The notes beneath the pieces were generated by a model that worked only from the letters and a program-made list of their open reading frames with translations, made no database searches and was not told the DNA's origin. From Dehalococcoidia bacterium (GTDB lineage Bacteria > Chloroflexota > Dehalococcoidia > GIF9 > AB-539-J10), in NCBI GenBank assembly GCA_029859145.1, contig JAOUDT010000098.1, positions 1 through 5,218 of the forward strand: a stretch of DNA of 5,218 nucleotides, in the 5' to 3' direction. Below are positions 1 to 5,218 of this stretch, in pieces (the first letter of the stretch is position 1; each line of letters starts with the position of its first letter). The position numbers and the translations under genes were made by a program.

Positions 1-595
1 CACTGAGAGCGGCGAATTTCCTTCCTTTACTCAACACATCCTTCTTAGCTTCATAGCCCAGTGGAGAGGCAAGGCGGAAATTCATGCCCACCAGACAGGC
101 ACAGAGAAACAAGCTATTAGCCACATTGTTGCCGTCACCAATGAACGCCAAAGTCAAGCCACGAAGTTTGTTCTTCTTTTCATACATGGTCAGAAAGTCA
201 GCAAGAGCCTGGCAGGGGTGTTCAAGGTCGGACAGGGCGTTAATTACGGGCACAGAAGAGTGGCCAGCCAGAATACGCAAAGTCTCCTGGGAAAATGTGC
301 GAGCGCCTATGGCGTCCACATAGCGACTGAGCACCCGCGCCACATCAGCCGCTGCCTCTCGCTTGCCCACGCCCACCTCTTCTGGTGATAGGTAGATGCT
401 ATGTCCGCCCAGTTGATACATAGCCATCTCAAAACTGACCCTGGTTCGCAAGGAAGGTTTCTCGAAAAGGAGTGCCAGGGTTTTCCCCGCGAGGAGCGGA
501 CTCGGTCCTCTACGTTTCATACGTCGGGCTTTCTCTATCAGACCCTCAATCTCTCTACGGTCAAGGTCAGCGATTGACAACAAATCTTTTTTCAT
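1..595 (-). CDS. argF: Ornithine carbamoyltransferase, N-terminal part (3' end cut by window edge)
   Basis: This enzyme transfers the carbamoyl group of carbamoyl phosphate to ornithine, giving citrulline in cytoplasmic arginine synthesis. About 198 codons are present; the family is usually a little over 300 residues, so the ornithine-domain end lies outside the window. What is visible, from the ATG at 595: the carbamoyl-phosphate loop FEKPSLRTR at residues 44-52, the second carbamoyl-phosphate motif HPCQ at 126-129 followed by ALADFLT, and the FIGDGNNVANS start of the second domain at 151-161. HPCQ and DGNNV favour ornithine rather than aspartate carbamoyltransferase. The usual STRTR loop reads SLRTR here; Leu at this place also occurs in relatives acting on acylated ornithine, so that alternative is not fully closed without the C-terminal motif. 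The start is supported by AGGAG at 605-609, 9 nt upstream, and by a promoter directly before it. It is divergent from the small-protein/Lrp operon. No frameshift is seen. Confidence 0.93.
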   Translation of the reverse strand, partial: MKKDLLSIADLDRREIEGLIEKARRMKRRGPSPLLAGKTLALLFEKPSLRTRVSFEMAMYQLGGHSIYLSPEEVGVGKREAAADVARVLSRYVDAIGARTFSQETLRILAGHSSVPVINALSDLEHPCQALADFLTMYEKKNKLRGLTLAFIGDGNNVANSLFLCACLVGMNFRLASPLGYEAKKDVLSKGRKFAALS

Positions 596-604
596 CTTCC
601 GTCT

Positions 605-609
605 CTCCT
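605..609 (-). promoter_or_regulatory. Ribosome binding site of argF
   Basis: AGGAG on the minus strand lies 9 nt before the ATG at 595. It fixes the start codon of ornithine carbamoyltransferase and lies almost at the predicted 5' end of the transcript. Confidence 0.7.
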
Positions 610-617
610 GATATTTG

Positions 618-646
618 ATACTACTTGAGCGTGTCACCTTTGTCAA
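618..646 (-). promoter_or_regulatory. Predicted sigma-70-type promoter of argF
   Basis: On the minus strand, a perfect -35 TTGACA (plus-strand 641-646) is followed by exactly 17 nt and the -10 box TAGTAT (618-623). Transcription would start near 611, giving a leader of only about 16 nt that still contains the AGGAG ribosome site at 605-609. The boxes and spacing are read directly; activity is inferred. The -35 box abuts the degraded gene copy that begins at about 647. Confidence 0.62.
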
Positions 647-724
647 TCAATAGAAAACAACTTTACACCAGGCTCCACAGTTGTCTCTCAGAATGGTAGA
701 CTGCTTGGACTGTGTTACAATGAG
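647..724 (+). pseudogene. Degraded copy of the 3' half of the adjacent 71-aa gene
   Basis: Read from 647 in frame, this stretch gives SIENNFTPG..VVSQNGRLLGLCYNE. It aligns with residues 31-60 of the intact small protein (SVEKAWQEP..VVTHDGRRFDLCYNE). Ungapped, 680-724 matches 973-1017 at 35 of 45 bases by my hand count, including a 15-base identical run at 710-724 and 1003-1017. A 12-base (four-codon) gap lies between the two aligned blocks. In the second block 9 of 15 residues are identical, and several changes are conservative (Thr/Ser, Asp/Asn, Phe/Leu), so it diverged as protein-coding sequence before or while decaying. The frame is closed by TGA at 626-628 and I see no ATG, GTG or TTG start in it ahead of the homologous part. 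No counterpart of residues 1-30 is recognisable. Downstream the frame stays open to a TAA at 851-853, but similarity fades soon after 724. I infer an old tandem duplication whose upstream copy lost its 5' end; a highly diverged but expressed paralogue is less likely. Confidence 0.68.
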
Positions 725-782
725 ACCAGCACTAAGCAATCAAGATGCCTTATTTCTGATCTTATTCTGACCGGGCAAACTA

Positions 783-822
783 AACTATCGGGCGTAACTA
801 TTATGTCAACTATCTCGCGATA
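783..822 (+). promoter_or_regulatory. Candidate promoter/operator of the small protein-Lrp-aminotransferase operon
   Basis: Three copies of AACTAT lie at 783-788, 796-801 and 808-813, at 13- and 12-base steps. The third runs into a perfect TATC-TCGC-GATA inverted repeat at 811-822. A -10-like TATTAT sits at 799-804 but has no good -35 box 16-18 bases upstream, as expected only for a weak or activated promoter. Position just before the first gene of an operon that encodes an Lrp-family regulator makes autoregulation a reasonable guess; the repeats themselves are seen, the role is inferred. Confidence 0.3.
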
Positions 823-837
823 TGCTGGTGGCAGACT

Positions 838-1053
838 ATGGACACAAGCGTAAAGTGTTATTCAGGCTATCTCTATGCCGAAGAGCCACGGTCCTTCGTC
901 TGGCAAGAAAGTGAACTGGAAGTAAAGTCAGTAGAAAAAGCCTGGCAGGAACCGGCCAGAAGGCTGTTCAGAGTTGTCACTCACGATGGCAGACGATTCG
1001 ACCTGTGTTACAATGAGGCAACCGACCGATGGTCCGCTGTTGAACTGGTCTGA
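838..1053 (+). CDS. Small conserved-looking protein of unknown function (71 aa)
   Basis: A short soluble protein with no signal peptide or membrane segment. It has aromatic and charged alternation suggesting a small beta-rich fold: GYLYAEEPRSFVWQE (residues 10-24), a helix-like charged stretch around 28-40, then LFRVVTHDGRRFDLCYNE (43-60) and a C-terminal DRWSAVELV. The pattern F/W-R-V-x-T-x-D-G-x-x-F-x-L-x-Y-(N/D)-E-A-T-x-x-W resembles by eye small DUF6504-type proteins, which have no established function; I am not certain of the family. The ATG at 838 is the only in-frame start giving this frame; upstream ATGs at 803 and 822 are out of frame, and the ribosome site is weak (GGTGG at about 826-830). 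That a partial, protein-like degraded copy exists just upstream supports it being a real gene. It ends 17 nt before the Lrp gene and is probably co-transcribed with it. Confidence 0.72.
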   Translation: MDTSVKCYSGYLYAEEPRSFVWQESELEVKSVEKAWQEPARRLFRVVTHDGRRFDLCYNEATDRWSAVELV

Positions 1054-1059
1054 TGCTTT

Positions 1060-1065
1060 AAGGAG
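1060..1065 (+). promoter_or_regulatory. Ribosome binding site of the Lrp-family gene
   Basis: AAGGAG lies 5 nt before the ATG at 1071 and fits the 17-nt spacer after the small gene's stop. It is the only strong ribosome site in this operon, as the first gene has a weak site and the aminotransferase has none. Confidence 0.75.
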
Positions 1066-1070
1066 AACTC

Positions 1071-1553
1071 ATGAAAGAGATTTTTGAAATTCTGGAACAA
1101 AATGCCCGGGCGACTCCGGAAGAGATTTCCACTATGGTGGATAAGCCCGTCAGCGAAGTGAAAAAAAGAATCAGGCAAGCCGAGAAAGATGGGACTATCC
1201 TGAAATACAAAGCCATAATAAACTGGCCTAGGTTAGAAAGGGAAGATATATGGGCCTTAATCGAAGTGCGAATAACGCCGCAGCGCGGTGTCGGCTACGA
1301 TGCCATTGCCGAGCGCATTTATCAATTCCCCGAAGTATATTCTGCATATCTGGTCTCGGGTACCTATGACCTGTCCATACTAGTGAGAGGAAAAAATATG
1401 CAGGAGATTTCCAGTTTTGTGGCAGAGAAACTGGCTCCCCTGGAGCAGGTGCAGAGTGTTGTGACCCACTTTCTTCTCAAACGATACAAGGAATATGGCG
1501 AGGCCTTTCACGTTCCGAAGGAAACAAATAGACGCCTACCGATAACACCCTGA
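1071..1553 (+). CDS. Lrp/AsnC-family transcriptional regulator
   Basis: A DNA-binding regulator that responds to amino acids or related metabolites. The N-terminal winged helix-turn-helix spans about residues 2-50 (EILEQNARATPEEIS, then the recognition helix VSEVKKRIRQAEKDGTI, then the wing strand LKYKAIIN). The AsnC/RAM ligand and oligomerisation domain spans about 60-138, with the typical VSGTYDLSILV (residues 95-105) and a closing VVTHFLLKRYKE. At 160 residues it is the usual full length for the family. It lies between the 71-aa gene and an aminotransferase gene that begins one base after its stop, the classic arrangement in which an Lrp-type protein controls the adjacent aminotransferase, known for alaR-alaT in Bacillus. 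Self-control through sites at about 783-822 is plausible but inferred. The effector amino acid cannot be read from the sequence, and the specific orthology to AlaR is not established. Confidence 0.92.
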   Translation: MKEIFEILEQNARATPEEISTMVDKPVSEVKKRIRQAEKDGTILKYKAIINWPRLEREDIWALIEVRITPQRGVGYDAIAERIYQFPEVYSAYLVSGTYDLSILVRGKNMQEISSFVAEKLAPLEQVQSVVTHFLLKRYKEYGEAFHVPKETNRRLPITP

Positions 1554-1554
1554 C

Positions 1555-2760
1555 ATGCCAAATATAAGATCCACTTCAACCGAAGCTTTCGATAACCTGA
1601 TCTCACAGAAAGTGGCTACGCTTCCACCGTCAGGCATCAGGAAGTTTTTTGACCTGCTTTCCTCCATCGAAGATGTTATCTCACTTGGTATAGGTGAGCC
1701 TGATTTCGTTACTCCCTGGCATATCAGAGAGGCCGGCATATACTCTCTGGAAAAAGGCTATACCATGTATACTTCGAATTCCGGCATGCCGGAATTACGT
1801 CAGGAATTGGCCTGCTACCTGGAGCTTCACTACGGGGTAAGCTATAATCCCGAGCACGAAATTCTTGTTACTGCGGGAAGCAGCGAAGGATTAGACCTTG
1901 TTCTCAGGGCAATTATCAATCCTGGCGACGAGGTCATAATCCCCGACCCTTGCTACGTGGCTTATCCTGCCGACATCACGCTGGCTGGTGGCATGCCTAT
2001 CCCTGTTCCCACAGACGAAACAAGCAACTTTGTAGTCAGGGCCACCGATATAGAAGCCAGGATCACAAAGAGGACAAAGGCTATCTTGATAGGTTACCCG
2101 GCGAATCCTACGGGTGCGGTCATGTCCAAAAAAGAGGCTGATGCTATTGCCGAGCTGTCCAGGAAGCAAGACTTGCTGATAATATCGGATGAAATATACG
2201 CCCGTCTAATCTATGGGGCGGAGCATATTTGTTTTCCCAGCCTTCCCGGGATGAAGAAGCGCACCATCCTGATTAGCGGATTTTCTAAATCCCATGCCAT
2301 GACAGGTTGGCGTATTGGTTATGTGGCAGCCGACCGCCGTTTCATTCAAGCCCTGACAAAAATTCATCAATACACCCTGCTTTGTGCCCCGACGATGACT
2401 CAGATGGCAGCTATCGAGGCCTTGAGAAATGGCGAAGGCGAGGTCGAAAAGATGGTCCAAGAGTACAACAGACGACGCCGTTTCATGGTAAAGAGATTGA
2501 ATGAGATTGGTTTGCCCTGTTTCGAGCCCAAGGGCGCGTTCTTTACCTTTCCCTCTGTAAAGGCTACCGGGATGCATTCGGAAGACTTTGCTGAAAAACT
2601 GCTATTGGAACAAAAAGTTGCTGTTGTCCCAGGCACTGCCTTTGGACCATCGGGTGAGGGTTTTGTCCGTTGCTGTTATGCTACCTCTTTGCCTAATATC
2701 GAGGAAGCACTGAGAAGAATGGATAGGTTTGTAAGCAAGGGCACCCGAAGATCTAGGTAG
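1555..2760 (+). CDS. Pyridoxal-phosphate aminotransferase, class I/II (fold type I)
   Basis: This enzyme moves an amino group between an amino acid and a 2-oxo acid through pyridoxal phosphate in the cytoplasm. Its 401 residues are full length. Recognisable sites: GIGEPDF at 45-51 near the substrate entrance; TAGSSEGLDL at 107-114 holding the phosphate loop; Tyr134 in DPCYVAY, which stacks on the cofactor; YPANPTG at 181-187 with Asn184; Asp212 in SDEIYARL; the Schiff-base Lys245 in SGFSKSHAMTGWRIGY, with Arg253 for the phosphate; and Arg372 in GFVRCCYA, the expected carboxylate-binding arginine. The fold resembles the AlaT/aromatic/aspartate aminotransferase subgroup I-gamma. The Lrp-family neighbour hints at alanine or another neutral amino acid, but the substrate is not decided. 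The ATG is one base after the Lrp stop codon and has no evident ribosome site, so translation is probably coupled to the regulator. No terminator is visible in the 33 nt before the convergent gene. Confidence 0.93.
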   Translation: MPNIRSTSTEAFDNLISQKVATLPPSGIRKFFDLLSSIEDVISLGIGEPDFVTPWHIREAGIYSLEKGYTMYTSNSGMPELRQELACYLELHYGVSYNPEHEILVTAGSSEGLDLVLRAIINPGDEVIIPDPCYVAYPADITLAGGMPIPVPTDETSNFVVRATDIEARITKRTKAILIGYPANPTGAVMSKKEADAIAELSRKQDLLIISDEIYARLIYGAEHICFPSLPGMKKRTILISGFSKSHAMTGWRIGYVAADRRFIQALTKIHQYTLLCAPTMTQMAAIEALRNGEGEVEKMVQEYNRRRRFMVKRLNEIGLPCFEPKGAFFTFPSVKATGMHSEDFAEKLLLEQKVAVVPGTAFGPSGEGFVRCCYATSLPNIEEALRRMDRFVSKGTRRSR

Positions 2761-2793
2761 GCAACACCCTCCACTGAGACAAAGACGCCCATA

Positions 2794-3927
2794 CTAGAGA
2801 CCCAATTCCTGAGCCACGATAGCACGGTGAAAATCAGCGCCACCAAAGATTATCTCAGCAGCCTTTGCCTGCCTATAGTATAAGTGTATGTCATGGTCCA
2901 TGGTAAAGCCGATTGCCCCGAATATTTGGTGCGCTGACAGAGCAACACGTCCGTAGGCCTCGCCTACCCATGTTTTGGCTATGGCAGCGTCCAAGGCAGC
3001 GGGAAGGCCTTCGCTTACCTTCCAAGCCGCTCTGTATGTAACAAACCGTGAACCACTAACATCCATGGCCATATTGGCACAGTAGTGCTGGATAGCCTGG
3101 AAACTGCCAATAGGCCTGCCGAACTGCACCCTCTCTTTGGCATAATTGACTGCCATATCCAATGCTGCTTGGGCACCACCGACCATCTCAGCACATTTCG
3201 CCACCGCAGCTTTCTGGAGAATATCTTTCACCACCGGCCACCCCTCGTCTCTTTTACCTACTACGCTTCTCTCCGATACGGTCACATTGTCGAAAACGAC
3301 TTCACATTGCTTGTCACGCGCCAGAGTCTTGAGCAGCGTGCACTCGAGCCCCGGGCTTTCTGCATCCACAAGAAAAAGAGTGATGCCGTCCTCTGGATTC
3401 TTCGTCTTTCGTGTTCTGGCCACACACAGAATGTAGTCGGCGACGTTGGCATTAAGCACAAACAGCTTGGTGCCCTTGATCACGTATTCGCCGTTACGAG
3501 CTTTAGCCTTGGTCTTAACTGATGCGGCATCGTAACTAGCAGCTGGTTCAGTTAAGGCGAGGCTAAGAATCATTTCCCCGGAGGCAATTTTGGGCAGGAA
3601 CTGCTTTTTCTGCTCCTCGCTTCCCGCTGCCAGCATCGCGAGTCCACCGAGCACCACCGTGGAGAAAAAGGGGCCCGGTACGATATTGTATCCCATTTCC
3701 TCGAGAAGGATTGCCAAATCCAGGAAGTCACGCCCGCTGCCCCCATACTCTTCAGGAAATACCAAACCCAGCCAGCCCAGTTCTGCCATCTTGCGCCACA
3801 AGTCGGAAGAATAGCCCTCGTCACTCTCATCCAGTTGCCTGACTAATCGTTTAGGGCATTCCTTCTGCAAAAAGTCACGTGCCGATTTCTTCAGCATTTC
3901 TTGCTCTTCACTCAGACCAAGATCCAT
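2794..3927 (-). CDS. Acyl-CoA dehydrogenase-family subunit lacking both usual catalytic glutamates
   Basis: A flavoprotein-type acyl-CoA dehydrogenase subunit, 377 aa from the chosen start. The N-terminal helical domain covers about 1-115 (LSEEQEMLKKSARDFL; FPEEYGGSG at 57-65), the beta domain about 120-225 (LALTEPAASYDAASVKT near 123-139), and the C-terminal helices about 228-377, with RVQFGRPIGSFQAIQH at 266-281 and the FAD-contact QIFGAIGFTMDHDIHLYYR at 334-352. By hand alignment the catalytic Glu of medium-chain enzymes (YEGTSQIQR) falls on Phe361 (IFGGADFHR), and the alternative isovaleryl-CoA-type position falls on Ala240, so no standard base is seen. I infer it is the non-catalytic or FAD/substrate-shaping partner of the upstream subunit. 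The ATG at 3927 was chosen because AGGGGGA lies just upstream (3933-3939) and MDLGLSEEQ is the normal family beginning. An in-frame ATG at 3993 would add 22 unrelated residues and overlap the upstream gene. Confidence 0.9.
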   Translation of the reverse strand: MDLGLSEEQEMLKKSARDFLQKECPKRLVRQLDESDEGYSSDLWRKMAELGWLGLVFPEEYGGSGRDFLDLAILLEEMGYNIVPGPFFSTVVLGGLAMLAAGSEEQKKQFLPKIASGEMILSLALTEPAASYDAASVKTKAKARNGEYVIKGTKLFVLNANVADYILCVARTRKTKNPEDGITLFLVDAESPGLECTLLKTLARDKQCEVVFDNVTVSERSVVGKRDEGWPVVKDILQKAAVAKCAEMVGGAQAALDMAVNYAKERVQFGRPIGSFQAIQHYCANMAMDVSGSRFVTYRAAWKVSEGLPAALDAAIAKTWVGEAYGRVALSAHQIFGAIGFTMDHDIHLYYRQAKAAEIIFGGADFHRAIVAQELGL

Positions 3928-3932
3928 ATTGT

Positions 3933-3939
3933 TCCCCCT
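3933..3939 (-). promoter_or_regulatory. Ribosome binding site that sets the 377-aa subunit's start
   Basis: AGGGGGA on the minus strand lies 5 nt before the ATG at 3927. It decides against the longer start at 3993, which would sit inside the 3' end of the upstream dehydrogenase gene. Confidence 0.65.
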
Positions 3940-3973
3940 ATCACGAAAGTTTATACAACATACCAGGACCCAT

Positions 3974-5170
3974 TTACTTTGGCGGCAACCCAAGTCCCCT
4001 CATAGCAATGATATTGCGTTGAATTTCAGAAGTACCGGCACCAACCAGAGCCGAAATGCAGTCTAGGCAGCCCAAACAGACCCGCCCGTACAAAGATGAC
4101 CACTTAGAGTCTCCTTCTAGTTGTCCATAATGTCCCATAACCTGCATCCCAGTATTTGCCAGCTTTTGACTCAGCTCAGTGGTAAATAGTTTCAGCAGCG
4201 ATGCTTCAATGTTCGGGACAAGACTTCTGTCGAGCATCCACGCTGTTTGCCAGAAAAGCAAATAGGCTATCTCGATTTGGATTGCCATGTTGGCTAACCG
4301 ATTCCGTACTAGCGGCTGCTGACTCAAGGCCTCTCCATTGTGTCTCGTTTCCCTGGCATATTGCACTATCTCTTCGAATGTCCGCCTGAAACCGCCTATC
4401 GGGACTGCCAGCCTTTCGAAATCCAGGGCCACCATTAGGTAATACCAGCCTTTGTTCATCTCGCCGACGACATTTCTTTTGGGGATTCGAACATTATCGA
4501 AGAACACTTCGTTAAAAGAATAGAAGCCACAGATGTTCTTCATTGGACGAATAGTGACACCTGGTGCTGCGTTATCCACGATGACCAACGAAATGCCCTT
4601 ATGTGGGGCAGCCGTGGGGTCTGTCCTGACAATCATCCAGGCATAGTGCGATACATGGGCAGCCGTGCCCCAAATCTTCTGACCATTTATGATAAGGTCA
4701 TCACCATCCTCTATTGCCCTAGTCTGTATCGAAGAAAGGTCAGAGCCGGCATTTGGTTCGCTGTAGGCCAGCCAGAATCTCACCTCACCTCTGGCTATCC
4801 TGGGCAACCATTCTTTCTTCATCTCCTCGCTGCCAAAGAGCATTATGGTGGGACCGCCAATCCGTGTGGCTATTTCGCCAGCAGGAGCTCTATAGTAGCT
4901 CATCCGCTCGTGAAAGATGGCCTGTTCCACGTAACTAAGTCCGGCCCCTCCATATTCCTTGGGCCATGAGACGGTCAGCCAGCCTTTCTCAGCCAATCGG
5001 CGGGTGAATTGTTCGACCTGAGGGCTTGGTTCCTCAAATTGTGCCAGAGTGCCATATCCCGCCGGCCAGTAAATATTCTTCTCGACCCAGTCCGGTGGCA
5101 GTTCCTTGTCTACGAAGTCTTCGACTTCTTTTCGGAATGCCTCCTCTCGTTCACTAAATGCAAAAACCAT
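3974..5170 (-). CDS. Acyl-CoA dehydrogenase-family subunit with isovaleryl-type catalytic glutamate
   Basis: A flavin-dependent alpha,beta-dehydrogenase of acyl-CoA thioesters, 398 aa, full length. The N-terminal helices include FSEREEAFRKEVEDFV (5-20) and WPKEYGGAGLS (69-79); the beta domain carries the FAD/substrate motif YSEPNAGSDLSSIQTRA at 136-152 and NGQKIWGTAAH at 162-172; the C-terminal part ends in GAGTSEIQRNIIAMRGLGLP (377-396). The medium-chain catalytic Glu position is Ala378, but Glu252 in ALDFERLAV matches the LERLV-type base of isovaleryl- and long-chain dehydrogenases, with a 3-residue gap downstream in my alignment. The flavin-side RxxFG is replaced by RETRHNG. Together with the downstream dissimilar subunit, 46 nt away, this suggests an alpha2beta2 enzyme like those described for mycobacterial steroid side-chain degradation (FadE pairs). 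Substrate is unknown. The start at 5170 gives a normal family N-terminus, with GGGGA at 5181-5185 as a modest ribosome site. It may be preceded by further operon genes beyond the right edge. Confidence 0.92.
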   Translation of the reverse strand: MVFAFSEREEAFRKEVEDFVDKELPPDWVEKNIYWPAGYGTLAQFEEPSPQVEQFTRRLAEKGWLTVSWPKEYGGAGLSYVEQAIFHERMSYYRAPAGEIATRIGGPTIMLFGSEEMKKEWLPRIARGEVRFWLAYSEPNAGSDLSSIQTRAIEDGDDLIINGQKIWGTAAHVSHYAWMIVRTDPTAAPHKGISLVIVDNAAPGVTIRPMKNICGFYSFNEVFFDNVRIPKRNVVGEMNKGWYYLMVALDFERLAVPIGGFRRTFEEIVQYARETRHNGEALSQQPLVRNRLANMAIQIEIAYLLFWQTAWMLDRSLVPNIEASLLKLFTTELSQKLANTGMQVMGHYGQLEGDSKWSSLYGRVCLGCLDCISALVGAGTSEIQRNIIAMRGLGLPPK

Positions 5171-5218
5171 TGCTTCGTCTTCCCCAAAGTTCCATATATG
5201 AGGGGTACACAGGCCTAC

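Noticed and set aside
84..323. A 79-aa plus-strand reading frame within the argF region
   Set aside because: The opposite strand encodes ornithine carbamoyltransferase motifs throughout, so this frame is a shadow.
803..853. A short plus-strand reading frame from the ATG at 803 to the TAA at 851-853
   Set aside because: It is only about 16 codons, overlaps the start of the 71-aa gene and has no ribosome site; it is the fortuitous open tail of the relic's frame.
2206..2577. A 123-aa minus-strand reading frame, with others at 1891-2169 and 2400-2636, inside the aminotransferase gene
   Set aside because: They are antisense to an intact enzyme with all catalytic motifs and show no recognisable protein features; they are shadows.
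2761..2793. A transcription terminator between the convergent aminotransferase and dehydrogenase genes
   Set aside because: The 33-nt gap has no inverted repeat followed by a T-run on either strand that I can see.
3085..3522. A 145-aa plus-strand reading frame opposite the 377-aa dehydrogenase
   Set aside because: It lies antisense within a complete dehydrogenase gene and shows no family motif or convincing start signal.
3928..3993. A 22-residue N-terminal extension of the 377-aa acyl-CoA dehydrogenase from an ATG at 3993
   Set aside because: The added residues are not dehydrogenase-like and overlap the upstream gene's 3' end; the internal ATG at 3927 has a strong ribosome site and a standard family N-terminus.
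4601..4969. A 122-aa plus-strand reading frame opposite the 398-aa dehydrogenase
   Set aside because: It is antisense to conserved dehydrogenase motifs such as YSEPNAGSD and has no independent support.
5171..5218. The end of another gene upstream of the 398-aa dehydrogenase
   Set aside because: Only 48 bases remain before the edge, too few to recognise coding sequence or a promoter.

Overview
The window looks like ordinary bacterial chromosome of middling GC content. It holds five intact or edge-cut protein genes, one small conserved-looking gene, and one decayed gene copy. Gene content (ornithine carbamoyltransferase with a FEKPSLRTR carbamoyl-phosphate loop, an Lrp-aminotransferase pair, paired acyl-CoA dehydrogenases) would fit a Chloroflexota/Dehalococcoidia-like or other anaerobic, metagenome-type lineage. 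That placement is a guess from remembered family sequences, not something the window proves. No tRNA, rRNA, CRISPR array, insertion sequence or phage gene is visible.

Layout. (1) 1-595, minus strand: N-terminal two thirds of ornithine carbamoyltransferase (arginine biosynthesis), cut by the left edge, with a good sigma-70-type promoter at 618-646. (2) 596-837: divergent intergenic region. It carries the argF promoter, a start-less degraded copy of the next gene's 3' half (about 647-724), and a small cluster of AACTAT repeats with a TATC-N4-GATA palindrome just before the next gene. (3) 838-2760, plus strand: a probable three-gene operon of a 71-aa protein of unknown function, an Lrp/AsnC regulator (160 aa) and a fold-type I PLP aminotransferase (401 aa). 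The spacers are 17 nt and 1 nt. (4) 2794-5170, minus strand, convergent with the operon: two acyl-CoA dehydrogenase subunits 46 nt apart.

How they work together. The Lrp-family protein probably senses an amino acid and controls its own operon, including the aminotransferase, as in known Lrp-aminotransferase pairs such as alaR-alaT of Bacillus. Ornithine carbamoyltransferase is also an amino-acid gene but runs divergently from its own promoter. The two acyl-CoA dehydrogenases are unlike each other. The 377-aa one lacks a Glu at both usual catalytic-base positions, while the 398-aa one has a Glu in the isovaleryl-CoA-dehydrogenase-like position (LDFER). This suggests one heteromeric enzyme rather than two independent ones. 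Its substrate cannot be read from the sequence.

The least ordinary observation is the relic at 647-724. It aligns codon for codon with residues 31-60 of the 71-aa protein, differs mostly by conservative changes, and overlaps or abuts the argF promoter. I did not find a convincing new multi-gene system.
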